Notes: a model not told the origin generated them from the letters alone. Shown: positions 16,416 to 24,406, counted from the first letter of the stretch. The stretch is 37,756 nt of DNA from SZUA-287 sp036397975 (GCA_036397975.1 DASWHW010000204.1:1-37756); one strand, 5' to 3'. Made by a program: numbers and translations.

Positions 16416-17429
16416 GTGTCAGCATCTACCTTCCAATGTCTGCTCGTCTCGGAAAAACCCAATCGTGTTTTTAGAAGAGAGATCACCAGGAAATCTATTG
16501 CGGAGTTACCTCCGGGTGAGTTGCTGATCCGAGTGCATTTTTCGTCCCTCAACTACAAAGATGCGCTTTCCGCAACCGGGAACAAAGGAGTAACACGGCG
16601 ATACCCCCACATTCCCGGAGTTGATGCGGCGGGAATCGTTGAGGACAGCCAACATCCCTCTTTCAAAGTAGGTGATAAAGTGGTCGTCACTGGAAACGAT
16701 CTCGGCTCAAATACCTGGGGAGGGTTCTCGGAGTTTGTCCGTGTTCCTGCGGAGTGGGCTGTTCCTCTTCCTCCCTCACTCACGATGAAGGAGAGCATGA
16801 TCTATGGAACAGCCGGTTTTACTGCCGCTCTCTCCTTGTATAAGCTCATGCGTGAAGGCGTCAAACCTGCCGATGGAAAGATCCTTGTTACCGGAGCAAC
16901 GGGCGGAGTTGGATGCCTGGCGGTAGCCTTGCTCGCAACTGAAGGATTTTCTACGGTCGCGGCAACTGGAAAGATGAAGGAACAGGAATTCTTGAAGAGC
17001 CTCGGGGCCTCTGAAGTAATCGAGAGGGAATCTGTAAAAGACACGACTCATCGCCCCCTACTTTCAGGAAGATGGGCTGGCGTTATTGATACGGTGGGGG
17101 GCGAGTATCTCGACAGTGCCATCAGAAGTACAAAACTAGAAGGAACAATTACAACGTGCGGCAATGTTACGGGTGCCGAATTACATACGAGCATCTATCC
17201 CTTTATTCTCCGCGGCGTAAACCTTCTCGGCATCGGGTCAGCATTTAGCCCGATGGATGTCCGGTTGGAAATATGGAATCGCCTGGCAACCTCCTGGAAA
17301 CTTCCAAACCTGAATCTTCTACACGAAGACGTCTCTCTCCGGGAACTCGATAACAAAATCCATCTGATTCTTGAGGGAAAAGTCAGAGGACGAGCGGTAG
17401 TTAATCTAAGCAGCGAAGCGCCACAATAG
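16416..17429 (+). CDS. acuI: YhdH/AcuI-type NADPH-dependent oxidoreductase (acryloyl-CoA reductase-like)
   Basis: I place the start at the GTG at 16416 because GGAG lies six bases upstream and because family members begin within a few residues of this point. A longer reading from 16356 would run through the predicted promoter. The 337-residue protein is a zinc-free medium-chain reductase with the family signature SSLNYKDALSATG (about residues 43-55), IPGVDAAGIV, and the NADPH loop ILVTGATGGVG (156-166). Relatives reduce acryloyl-CoA to propionyl-CoA or act on quinone-like enones. The substrate here is not shown by context, since the gene appears to be transcribed alone. Confidence 0.9.
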   Translation: MSASTFQCLLVSEKPNRVFRREITRKSIAELPPGELLIRVHFSSLNYKDALSATGNKGVTRRYPHIPGVDAAGIVEDSQHPSFKVGDKVVVTGNDLGSNTWGGFSEFVRVPAEWAVPLPPSLTMKESMIYGTAGFTAALSLYKLMREGVKPADGKILVTGATGGVGCLAVALLATEGFSTVAATGKMKEQEFLKSLGASEVIERESVKDTTHRPLLSGRWAGVIDTVGGEYLDSAIRSTKLEGTITTCGNVTGAELHTSIYPFILRGVNLLGIGSAFSPMDVRLEIWNRLATSWKLPNLNLLHEDVSLRELDNKIHLILEGKVRGRAVVNLSSEAPQ

Positions 17430-17476
17430 GTGGATCACCCATGATTGATCGAAAGATGATGTGATCAGTCACCTAT
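17426..17476. repeat. Long bulged inverted repeat overlapping the acuI stop codon
   Basis: ATAGGTG-GATCAC (17426-17438) pairs with GTGATC-AGT-CACCTAT (17461-17476), giving 13 base pairs interrupted by a three-base bulge, with a 22-base loop. The stop codon TAG of acuI lies in the left arm. No T-run follows, so it is not a classic terminator; it may be a 3' end stabiliser or a protein-binding site. Confidence 0.55.
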
Positions 17477-17566
17477 CCTCCCCATGACCCAAATCCTTCC
17501 TTCAGCCCGGAATAATTTTCCGTGGATCGATTGAAAGCCTCACTCTTTTTGCAATAACTCCCTTTT

Positions 17567-17594
17567 TTGCATGTTACCTTGGTTGGCGTATTCT
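17567..17594 (+). promoter_or_regulatory. Tentative promoter of the phosphoribosyltransferase-SH3 gene
   Basis: TTGCAT (17567-17572) and TATTCT (17589-17594) lie 16 bases apart, about 95 bases before the GTG start. TTTTGCA-like words recur at about 17547, 17565 and 17594, so the assignment is unsure. Confidence 0.3.
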
Positions 17595-17689
17595 TTGCAT
17601 AATTTGTCCTTGCGATGAGCACTTACCGAAGCTCATTCATAACTGGTTAGACAGTAACAAGCATGTATGAAAATTGATAGGAGCGTATC

Positions 17690-18898
17690 GTGAATAGTCC
17701 ATCAAGACTGATCCCTCTTCCCGGAGCGTTGCAGGATATTCAGAATGCGTACCACCTTGCCTTTTATCGCGCGCCAAGATCCGGATATCAGGACACGGTG
17801 TCGAAATCATTCGAACTCTTCAAGAGCTCGGAAGAGCACCACGTTCGGAAATGGGTTGAACTGACTGCACCAATCATTAGTGCAGAATTGTCCTTCACTT
17901 GTATTGTCAGAGCCCTTGATCATGATGAAACAGTTGCCGGAGGGACATCAAGTTTAGACAAACTTTGTGAGGAAGTTGCCCGACGCACGGAAGTCAGCTA
18001 TTGTCCAGAAAGATTACACAAAACCCGGACAACCGTCGACATGGCAACCCTCGGTGGAAAGCAGGCAAAGCAAGCAGAGTTGTCGGGCGTATACCAGTTT
18101 AACGCGGAACAACTTCCCGAAAACTCACGGATTCTAATCGTGGAAGATCTTTTCACGACCGGAACTACTTTAGAAGCAATTGCAGGCACAATCAAAGCAG
18201 CACTTCCTAGCGCTGAGATTATTGCTTTTGCATTTGTGAAGCGGGACGCTAATATGAGCAACTCTCACCTTGATGCTGGATACTTTTTTGCCGGAAACGA
18301 CTATGCGATCCCAAATCCTACAATTGGCGTGACCGAAATACAATCGGAAGTAATCGGGTCGCAAACCGGCAGTCATCTGCCACGGCTTGCCGACGCGTCA
18401 CATCCGCTCATGCGGAACGGAAAGCCGAAGACCGCTACGGCCTCACGACCGGCGTTTCCAAAAATCGCATTCTTCAAGAACAAGAAGAAGGCAAGTTCCC
18501 TTTACGTTGCAGCGGTCATCACCGCCAGCACCCTTCTCGGTGCGTTCGTACAATTTCAATCGGGGCAGGGAGTCGAACGCAACGATGACCCGCTTCCAGC
18601 CACCGAGTACACTGAGATTGTTCCAGAGACCAACTCTCCCACACCGGAAGTTGTACCGCCACCAAAGAGAGTCGAATTCGATCGGATCGGTACCATTACG
18701 GTTCCGAACGTCGGTCTCAGGACGGCATCGTCTTTCAATTCCAAAGTGGTTTCAAGGGCGCAGCTTCGTCATGGCGAGCGAGTGGGGATTGTGAAGAGAG
18801 TTACGCCGAGCCACGGACCCGCATGGGTTCAAGTAAAAACGCGCGGGGGAAAATCTGGTTGGGTCTTGGCGTCGGTTGTGAGAGAAGCAGCTGAATAA
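17690..18898 (+). CDS. Phosphoribosyltransferase domain - membrane helix - bacterial SH3 domain fusion
   Basis: AGGAG precedes the GTG start; the product is 402 residues. Residues about 1-190 look like a ComF-type phosphoribosyltransferase: ERLHKTRTT near 107-115, KQAKQAELSGVYQF, and the PRPP-binding loop ILIVEDLFTTGTTLEA at 148-163, followed by a strand (IIAFAFVKR). Residues 245-268 are basic. One hydrophobic helix (LYVAAVITASTLLGAFVQF) spans about 271-289, then a proline- and glutamate-rich linker, and residues 335-398 form an SH3b domain (VGLRTASSFNSKV, GERVGIVKRV, SGWVLASVV). The positive-inside rule puts the transferase in the cytoplasm and the SH3 domain outside, where such domains bind cell-wall peptides. 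The substrate is unknown. I do not know this architecture from any characterised protein. Confidence 0.82.
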   Translation: MNSPSRLIPLPGALQDIQNAYHLAFYRAPRSGYQDTVSKSFELFKSSEEHHVRKWVELTAPIISAELSFTCIVRALDHDETVAGGTSSLDKLCEEVARRTEVSYCPERLHKTRTTVDMATLGGKQAKQAELSGVYQFNAEQLPENSRILIVEDLFTTGTTLEAIAGTIKAALPSAEIIAFAFVKRDANMSNSHLDAGYFFAGNDYAIPNPTIGVTEIQSEVIGSQTGSHLPRLADASHPLMRNGKPKTATASRPAFPKIAFFKNKKKASSLYVAAVITASTLLGAFVQFQSGQGVERNDDPLPATEYTEIVPETNSPTPEVVPPPKRVEFDRIGTITVPNVGLRTASSFNSKVVSRAQLRHGERVGIVKRVTPSHGPAWVQVKTRGGKSGWVLASVVREAAE

Positions 18899-18957
18899 AA
18901 TACGTCACTATCAACTCAAGTAATTGTTCACGAAGCCGATCAACGGAAAATAGAGAA

Positions 18958-19473
18958 CTACCCCCTCCTGCTCAGATCGACACCTTTATAATAATCGGTG
19001 TCGATGTCCTTCGTAAGTTTTACGTAGTAAGTTATCTGGCCGACGTGGTAGGAGAAATGCTCCACCACGTGGAGAAGAATTGCAATCCCTGTTTCACTAA
19101 ACCCTTGAACTCGATACGAAGCAAGAAGTTTCTCTTCACCCATTTTTTTGAGAAGAGACTCGACTTCATTCATAACCTCATCAACTTTGTCCAAAAGCAT
19201 ATCAGAAGAAATTGGATCGTGCTGTGAGAACTCGGTATCTCTCTCCCTGCTGTCGGGAAAGTCTCCCAAGCCGCTCAGAACCCATTGGCGCATATTGCCG
19301 CAGAGATGAAGAATAATGTTTCCCACGCTATTAGAATGCTCATTTGGCTTTCTCCAGATCTCTTCAGTAGTTAACAAGCCCAGACATATACGCAAACGAG
19401 AAACAGACTCCTCCAGCCGCCTGGATACCTCTTGTAAGAAAAACAACCTAAACTGGCCCGATACCTGTTTCAT
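18958..19473 (-). CDS. DinB/DUF1572-like putative metal-dependent four-helix protein
   Basis: The 171-residue protein fits the DinB-like fold: four amphipathic helices with a likely metal triad of H56 (HLCGNMRQW) and H139/H143 in HVVEHFSYHVGQI. The GNIILHLCGN segment near residues 51-60 is typical of the DUF1572 branch. Relatives in Bacillithiol- or mycothiol-using bacteria are thiol transferases, but most members have no known reaction and none is implied here. It is convergent with the preceding gene, only 59 bases apart, and has no obvious operon partner. Confidence 0.85.
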   Translation of the reverse strand: MKQVSGQFRLFFLQEVSRRLEESVSRLRICLGLLTTEEIWRKPNEHSNSVGNIILHLCGNMRQWVLSGLGDFPDSRERDTEFSQHDPISSDMLLDKVDEVMNEVESLLKKMGEEKLLASYRVQGFSETGIAILLHVVEHFSYHVGQITYYVKLTKDIDTDYYKGVDLSRRG

Positions 19474-19529
19474 ATTTAGTGGTTAAAATGGAATTCACCT
19501 TCTGGATCACAACATCGCTGAGGGTGGAC

Positions 19530-20294
19530 TTAGGGAAGGGCCGACATCGCCGCAGCGTAAATGCCCATAGTCTCCGGATCTTGAAGAAATGCAATAATAG
19601 AAATGTTCTCCAGCTTGGCGTCTCCAGGAATCTTCAGGTCAACACTTCCATTCTCAGATGAGCCCACAATTTCCTTCCAGTCACGCACGACATTATTGTG
19701 GAGAAGTGTTCGGCCGCTATTTTCACCTCTACCAACCCGGGATTGCAGGTTGCGTTCAACCAAAGCTAGGTTAAGAGTTTTTGAGGTCGGAGAGTTCGTC
19801 AAGTTGTATTCCACACGAACTAGATTATCCTGAACGGGCAAAGTGTGTAGACCAATTGCAGGCACAGACGAAGCACCGAGGGCAGACTCGAGCGCCTTGC
19901 GTAACTCCGATTTGTCGGAACCAACGAATTCCTTGCTCCCATTCACGATCATCTGCGGCGTATAGATACTCGAGAGACGAAAAACCTGTGCATATCTTCG
20001 CTGACGTTGGGTAAATTCTGGTCGTGCAAACGGATCCTTCCATCCGATGTAATCCCAGTAATCCACATGAAATGCAAGAGGATAAATCCTTTTTCCATCA
20101 GTTTGCGAACCAACGACAAGATCACTCAGGAGGCGATCCGCAGGGGGACAACTAGAGCATCCCTCCGACGTAAAGAGTTCCACCACCGCAAAGCCACCAT
20201 CTGATTGATCTCCTGCGGTTGCCATGCTACTCGACAATCCGATTGACATAGAGATCAGCAGAATTGAGCTCGCTATCGGCATCCTTGCTTTCAT
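19530..20294 (-). CDS. Secreted DUF1223 thioredoxin-like protein
   Basis: The 254-residue protein begins with a signal peptide (about residues 1-27) and carries the DUF1223 hallmark FTSEGCSSCPPADRLL, with C46 and C49 in a CxxC arrangement near the start of a thioredoxin-like fold. Further family segments are AFHVDYWDYIGWKDPFA and YTPQMIVNG. The biochemical role is unknown; a periplasmic thiol-redox function is plausible from the CxxC. The ATG overlaps the rpiA stop by four bases, so the two genes are translationally coupled despite unrelated roles. Confidence 0.9.
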   Translation of the reverse strand: MKARMPIASSILLISMSIGLSSSMATAGDQSDGGFAVVELFTSEGCSSCPPADRLLSDLVVGSQTDGKRIYPLAFHVDYWDYIGWKDPFARPEFTQRQRRYAQVFRLSSIYTPQMIVNGSKEFVGSDKSELRKALESALGASSVPAIGLHTLPVQDNLVRVEYNLTNSPTSKTLNLALVERNLQSRVGRGENSGRTLLHNNVVRDWKEIVGSSENGSVDLKIPGDAKLENISIIAFLQDPETMGIYAAAMSALP

Positions 20295-20971
20295 TGATTT
20301 GTGCGGACGATTGTTCGAATTCCGGTTCTTCCCGCGACAATAATCTTTGAAGCCACGTTGATAAAGAGTCCATGTTCCACAATACCTGCGCGGGAACTTA
20401 ATTTGGTCGCGAGAGAACCAGGCCCTAGAATGATTCCGAAATTGCAGTCGATAATGAGATTATCCTGATCAGTACGGTACTCTTCCCCCGTTGATGTCCG
20501 GCGGAGTGATACCTTCGCACCAAGATTTTCAACAAACCTGTGCTCAACAGCAGAGGCAAATGGGATGACTTCTACTGGAACTGCACATTTCATACCCAGT
20601 GAATCCGAAAGCTTGCTTTCATCGACAATAATGATGGTTGTCTGACTCGCCTGAGCCAGAACTTTTTCGCGCAATAACGCTCCACCGCCCCCTTTGATCA
20701 GGTTGAGATTCGCATCTACCTCATCTGCTCCATCGATCGTAATGTCTATTTGCTGCTTTTCCTCGAAGGTCGTCAGTGGGATTCCGCCAGCCAGGGCAAG
20801 TTCTTCCGTCTGTATGGAGCTTGGGATTCCAACAATATCCTTCAACCTCCCTGAACGTATTCTCGCCGCAATCGCTTCGATGGCGAATTTTGCAGTGCTG
20901 CCGGTACCAAGTCCGACAACCATGCCGGACTTGATTTCCTCCACTGCCTTTTGGGCGGCAGCTTTCTTCAA
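20291..20971 (-). CDS. rpiA: Ribose-5-phosphate isomerase A (start codon uncertain)
   Basis: The protein has all RpiA landmarks: VVGLGTGSTAKF, the active-site DGADEVDANLNLIKGGGGALLREK, and the later VEVIPFA segment. It interconverts ribose-5-phosphate and ribulose-5-phosphate. The start given is a TTG (226 residues) with AGGA four bases upstream. However, homology reads on upstream: the codons before it encode S-T-Q-D-E, and enteric RpiA begins M-T-Q-D-E-L-K-K. A CTG at 20989 would supply that N-terminus; no ATG, GTG or other TTG is available before an in-frame TGA at 21041-21043. It lies downstream of the flavin/iron-sulfur fusion gene and overlaps the DUF1223 gene. Confidence 0.93.
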   Translation of the reverse strand: MKKAAAQKAVEEIKSGMVVGLGTGSTAKFAIEAIAARIRSGRLKDIVGIPSSIQTEELALAGGIPLTTFEEKQQIDITIDGADEVDANLNLIKGGGGALLREKVLAQASQTTIIIVDESKLSDSLGMKCAVPVEVIPFASAVEHRFVENLGAKVSLRRTSTGEEYRTDQDNLIIDCNFGIILGPGSLATKLSSRAGIVEHGLFINVASKIIVAGRTGIRTIVRTNQ

Positions 20972-21014
20972 TTCATCCTGTGTTGACAGAGAAAGTTCTT
21001 TCTGGAAGAATAGA

Positions 21015-23363
21015 TTAACCGATAATCTGGCCTGCGGAGTTCATCAAGGGAATCGGCGCTGAGTGACTCTCGTGTCCGTCCTGATTCTTGAAGCTGAGAA
21101 CATCCATCGGACAGACCGAAACGCAGATCCCGCAACCAATGCAAGAACTGGTCTTGTTATCCAACACCTCCTGTTTGAGACTATAGCTCATTACATCAAT
21201 ACCAACCTGACAATTGCGAGAGCATTCATAGCATCCTATGCACTTGTCGTTGGCGGTGATCTTGAACTTGCTCCACTTAATGCGGGCAAAGAAATTTGAC
21301 TGGATATTCATCAATTTCGCAAGCGGGCACCAGTATCTGCACCAGACTTTCCCACCGAGGAATGGATAGAGTGTCACTGGCAGAATCCCTACCATCCAGA
21401 CATCCGCATAAATGCGGTAGAGGCCCACACCGAGTTCTGCGGGGGCCCGGAAGACTGCATAAATATCTTTAACAAGCATAAAGACTGTAACGACGGTTGC
21501 AAAACCAAGAACCGCGTAGCTCATCCATTCCCATTTAACGGAGGTCTTCCCCTTAGGGGCAAGGTGGCGCCATCGATCACCGAATGTCTCCGCCAGACCT
21601 CCGCATCCACAAATCCATGAGCAGTACCGTTTGCCGTTGAAAAGCACAAAGATTGGAATGATGAGGAACGTGAGGGCGACGCCCCAGACAACCCAAACCT
21701 CGTGGGGATTATAAAAGAAGGTGTAGAAGAAGAGAGGCCATGCATACACGATGCCGTAGCTTCTCCACGCTTGCTGGGCAAATGCAGGATCTGTCGCGAG
21801 GCGCTCTCCTATCCATTGGTGCTGGACTGCTGACTGGAACAGGAATTCCGGAATGAGAAAGAAGAAAATCCATTGAAAGCTAATCAGGCAAACGTATCGC
21901 CAGATTTGAAACGTATCTTTGCGATCCAAGCCCCACCGCTTGAGTGCCTGAATTCCAAAGAAGGTCATGAGGGAAGTATACATCACAGTATACCAGAATG
22001 ACCATGGTCTCTCAAAGAACGACAAGAACTTGTATCCCCAACCTTCATACGGCCAAAACTCCTGGCCATTCCCCAGCTTTGCACCATAGACTGTGTACCA
22101 CACGAAAAATGAAACGCCGAGCCATGCAAAACGATCTCCTCTAATCCCAAACCGAACGAGCGCTACAAGAGATAACGCCCAGATTATCGCCCCTACAGTC
22201 GGGCCTAGAATAGAAAGATCAAATTCAAATAAAGACGCGTGTCCCCCACGTCCGGTTCCAAAAATCCACACCCCCAACATACCGAAGAGCGTGAGGGCTA
22301 TGGATCGAATGATGCTTCCCTCCCATTCATTCTCCATCTTGAGCCCGAGCGACTTGAGGAACTGCCGAGGAACATCAGCACCAACGAGAACGAATGCGTG
22401 GTCATACGGTAGAGTTCTCACGTCATCGGCTGCGCCTTTGTTCACCTTCAACGTCACTTCCTTCTCACTAAATTCAGTGACATTCGAATTCAGAATGGGT
22501 TCAATTCGCTTCGCTGCGATGGCTGCATTGAGTTTTCTCTCGTTGTCCCTAAAAATACGGCTGAACTCTCCTGCCCGATATGAAAGGAATACTTTATTCT
22601 GTTCACTCAGAGTAACAGCCGCTTCGATGGCGCTATTACCACCACCCACAACGACGATATTTTCGTTCTTATATTTTTTGGGAGAATAGAGCCGATGATA
22701 CACGTGTTCACGATCTTCGCCCTTCACTTTCAGCTTGCGTGGATTGCCACGTTGCCCCGTCGCAAGAATAACACGCTTCGTTCTCAGATTATCCTTTGTG
22801 GTTGTCACGTTGAAGATGTCGTTTTTATTTTCAACCTTCGTCACCGACTCCATTGTCCGGAGGTTCACGTTGTTCTCTTCGATGATTTGGTTCCAACGAC
22901 GAATGAGATCCTCTTTCACTCCACCGTCAAGCCATAATTTACCCTTTGGTGGCTGTGTGTCTGGTTCCGCGTACACATATTTTCCTTCGGGAAAATTCTC
23001 AATCGTGTTGGCGATTTTCTCCTTCTCGATGACAACGTAACTCATACCTCGTTCTGCCGCCTGAAGTGCAGCATTCAATCCGGCTGCTCCTGCGCCAACA
23101 ATCACCACATCGAGAAGTTCTTTGTCCTCGCCACCAATTGCCTTTGGCAGGGTTGCAATGTGTTCGATGACTTCAAAACCTTGCGACATCGCATACTTGA
23201 TGACCGGCGCACCGGCGAGATCACCTATTATATAGAAGCCCGGAATGTTGCTCTCATTGTTCTTGCGGAGATACGGACGCTCATTCTGGAAACTTCCCGA
23301 GTGAAGAATCGCAACGATCTTCTCCTTCAAGGTCTTAGCCAAACTTGATTTTACCACTTGCAT
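21015..23363 (-). CDS. Flavoprotein reductase (permuted) fused to NapH/CcoG-like membrane iron-sulfur protein
   Basis: The ATG at 23363 follows GAGG at good spacing and gives 782 residues. Residues about 84-345 are a thioredoxin-reductase-like module with an FAD motif (VVIVGAGAAGLNAAL) and an NAD(P)H motif (IVVVGGGNSAIEAAV, 236-250). The FAD-closing segment normally at the C-terminus of this fold (NIPGFYIIGDLAGAP) is instead at residues 39-53, ahead of everything. From 350 on there are about seven or eight membrane helices with CSWICGCGG (581-589) and WCRYWCP (674-680), as in NapH/NosR/CcoG proteins, then two ferredoxin-type 4Fe-4S motifs beginning at C708 and C741. It likely moves electrons from NAD(P)H through FAD and iron-sulfur centres at the membrane. 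The acceptor is unknown. A longer reading would overlap the upstream gene. Confidence 0.85.
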   Translation of the reverse strand: MQVVKSSLAKTLKEKIVAILHSGSFQNERPYLRKNNESNIPGFYIIGDLAGAPVIKYAMSQGFEVIEHIATLPKAIGGEDKELLDVVIVGAGAAGLNAALQAAERGMSYVVIEKEKIANTIENFPEGKYVYAEPDTQPPKGKLWLDGGVKEDLIRRWNQIIEENNVNLRTMESVTKVENKNDIFNVTTTKDNLRTKRVILATGQRGNPRKLKVKGEDREHVYHRLYSPKKYKNENIVVVGGGNSAIEAAVTLSEQNKVFLSYRAGEFSRIFRDNERKLNAAIAAKRIEPILNSNVTEFSEKEVTLKVNKGAADDVRTLPYDHAFVLVGADVPRQFLKSLGLKMENEWEGSIIRSIALTLFGMLGVWIFGTGRGGHASLFEFDLSILGPTVGAIIWALSLVALVRFGIRGDRFAWLGVSFFVWYTVYGAKLGNGQEFWPYEGWGYKFLSFFERPWSFWYTVMYTSLMTFFGIQALKRWGLDRKDTFQIWRYVCLISFQWIFFFLIPEFLFQSAVQHQWIGERLATDPAFAQQAWRSYGIVYAWPLFFYTFFYNPHEVWVVWGVALTFLIIPIFVLFNGKRYCSWICGCGGLAETFGDRWRHLAPKGKTSVKWEWMSYAVLGFATVVTVFMLVKDIYAVFRAPAELGVGLYRIYADVWMVGILPVTLYPFLGGKVWCRYWCPLAKLMNIQSNFFARIKWSKFKITANDKCIGCYECSRNCQVGIDVMSYSLKQEVLDNKTSSCIGCGICVSVCPMDVLSFKNQDGHESHSAPIPLMNSAGQIIG

Positions 23364-23385
23364 CGATTTGTCCTCATTGTGGAGT

Positions 23386-24033
23386 TTACAAGACTTGTGA
23401 AGCTTCTGACGCGCGCAAAGGAGAAAGGGGCTTTTTGCAACCTGAACATGTTCGGGCAGTAGGATGATTCGTAAAGCCACATGCAGGACAAGCAATCGGC
23501 TTGCTTGTCTCAGGGATTTTCACGAGACCATGAGGAAGATCTTGTTGTGGTTCCGATTTGCGTGACAACACAATGAGATATCCGAGAACCGGAAGAAAAA
23601 ATCCAAGAAAGAAATAGGGGCGAGGATTTAATCCCCGTTGTAAAGCTGTATTTCCACTAAACCCACTAGAGAGTAATCCCGCAAGGACGTACACGCCGAA
23701 GAGAAACCATCCCCAACCTACACCCCCAAGAGAGGTTCCTGTCTTCAACCCTGAGTCCTCCTGGAACAATGCACCCCGGGGTTGCATTTCCACGAAGTAC
23801 TTCTCTTCGTTCGCAAGAAACTCCTGCATCATTTCCTTCTTCAAAGGAACACGTCGTCCTTTGACAATCAATGCGATGTCATCAAGAGAAAGTGGGTTGC
23901 CACAGACGACACAACGTTCTCCCTCTTGGGCCGGAACAATTTCATATTTTCCAGACAGAGAATCTGGGAAACTGAAGAGCTCCGTGGAGAAGAACAGGGT
24001 AAGCAGAAGCGCAGGCAACAAAATTGTCCTCAT
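23386..24033 (-). CDS. Membrane protein with N-terminal CxxC and C-terminal zinc ribbon
   Basis: This 215-residue protein has a signal peptide (1-22), an exported-looking domain with C41 and C44 (GERCVVCGNPL) and a KYFVEMQPRGALFQ segment, two membrane helices (about 107-124 and 139-157), and a C-terminal zinc ribbon with C182, C185, C196 and C199 (CPACGF, CSGC). The first domain is loosely reminiscent of metal-chaperone or YHS-type cysteine domains, but I cannot name the family. It is 22 bases upstream of the flavin/iron-sulfur fusion gene, so the two probably work together, for example in assembly or as an electron partner. That link is inference. Confidence 0.72.
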   Translation of the reverse strand: MRTILLPALLLTLFFSTELFSFPDSLSGKYEIVPAQEGERCVVCGNPLSLDDIALIVKGRRVPLKKEMMQEFLANEEKYFVEMQPRGALFQEDSGLKTGTSLGGVGWGWFLFGVYVLAGLLSSGFSGNTALQRGLNPRPYFFLGFFLPVLGYLIVLSRKSEPQQDLPHGLVKIPETSKPIACPACGFTNHPTARTCSGCKKPLSPLRASEASQVL

Positions 24034-24073
24034 ATCTGCCTCGTCGATTGATGGGAGGGTGTACGCAAAGATA

Positions 24074-24126
24074 GTTCACCGAATTATATCAAATCTTAAC
24101 CTAAATAAGGCGTAAACCGTTCACCG
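24074..24126. repeat. Two direct GTTCACCG repeats flanking a promoter
   Basis: GTTCACCG occurs at 24074-24081 and again at 24119-24126, 45 bases apart, on either side of the TATAAT element upstream of the 23386-24033 gene. The spacing is a little over four helical turns, so two bound proteins could face the same side of DNA. A regulatory role is inference. Confidence 0.4.
24083..24091 (-). promoter_or_regulatory. Extended -10 promoter for the membrane zinc-ribbon/flavoprotein operon
   Basis: On the minus strand TGATATAAT is a perfect TATAAT with the TGn extension. No good -35 box is visible at 17 bases, which is common when the extended -10 is present. Transcription would begin near 24076, about 43 bases before the ATG at 24033. 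Confidence 0.5.
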
Positions 24127-24252
24127 CAAGATCACTAATTCCTCACTTAGAGTTAATGGGATTTTCCGAAACAATGGGGAGCTGCCGGAATCCACCCAGG
24201 CGAACTGCCGATTCGAGATGCATGTTGGGAGGTTGCGCCTCTAGAAATCTCA

Positions 24253-24308
24253 AACCTGGGATGTGGCTTCAGGTATTATCAACGGTAATTTCTACCTGAT
24301 TCCAGGTT
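24253..24308. repeat. Nested inverted repeats in the long intergenic interval
   Basis: An outer pair AACCTGG (24253-24259) and CCAGGTT (24302-24308) encloses an inner pair CAGGTA (24270-24275) and TACCTG (24293-24298). The ACCTG core therefore occurs four times in alternating orientation. It could be a structured RNA or a cluster of half-sites for a dimeric regulator. The surrounding 24127-24377 carries no gene that I can see and is A/T-rich toward its right end. Confidence 0.5.
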
Positions 24309-24377
24309 GTGGGCAAAAAACATTGATTATGGACAGAAATGAGTAAAAAAAATTTGCAAAAGATATTGGAAAAGGGG

Positions 24378-24406
24378 TTGAATATCAATTTTTTCTGTAG
24401 TAAAAT
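24378..24406 (+). promoter_or_regulatory. Strong predicted promoter of the small zinc-ribbon gene
   Basis: TTGAAT (24378-24383) and TAAAAT (24401-24406) are exactly 17 bases apart on the plus strand within A/T-rich DNA. Transcription from about 24413 gives a leader near 100 bases that contains a perfect GTGAAAC/GTTTCAC hairpin (24424-24430 with 24442-24448). Confidence 0.65.

Noticed and set aside
23364..23495. 44-residue extension of the flavin/iron-sulfur fusion
   Set aside because: It overlaps the end of the upstream gene, and the ATG at 23363 has a good ribosome site.
24116..24377. Small RNA or gene in the intergenic interval
   Set aside because: Apart from the nested repeats there is no promoter-terminator pair or frame that I can support.
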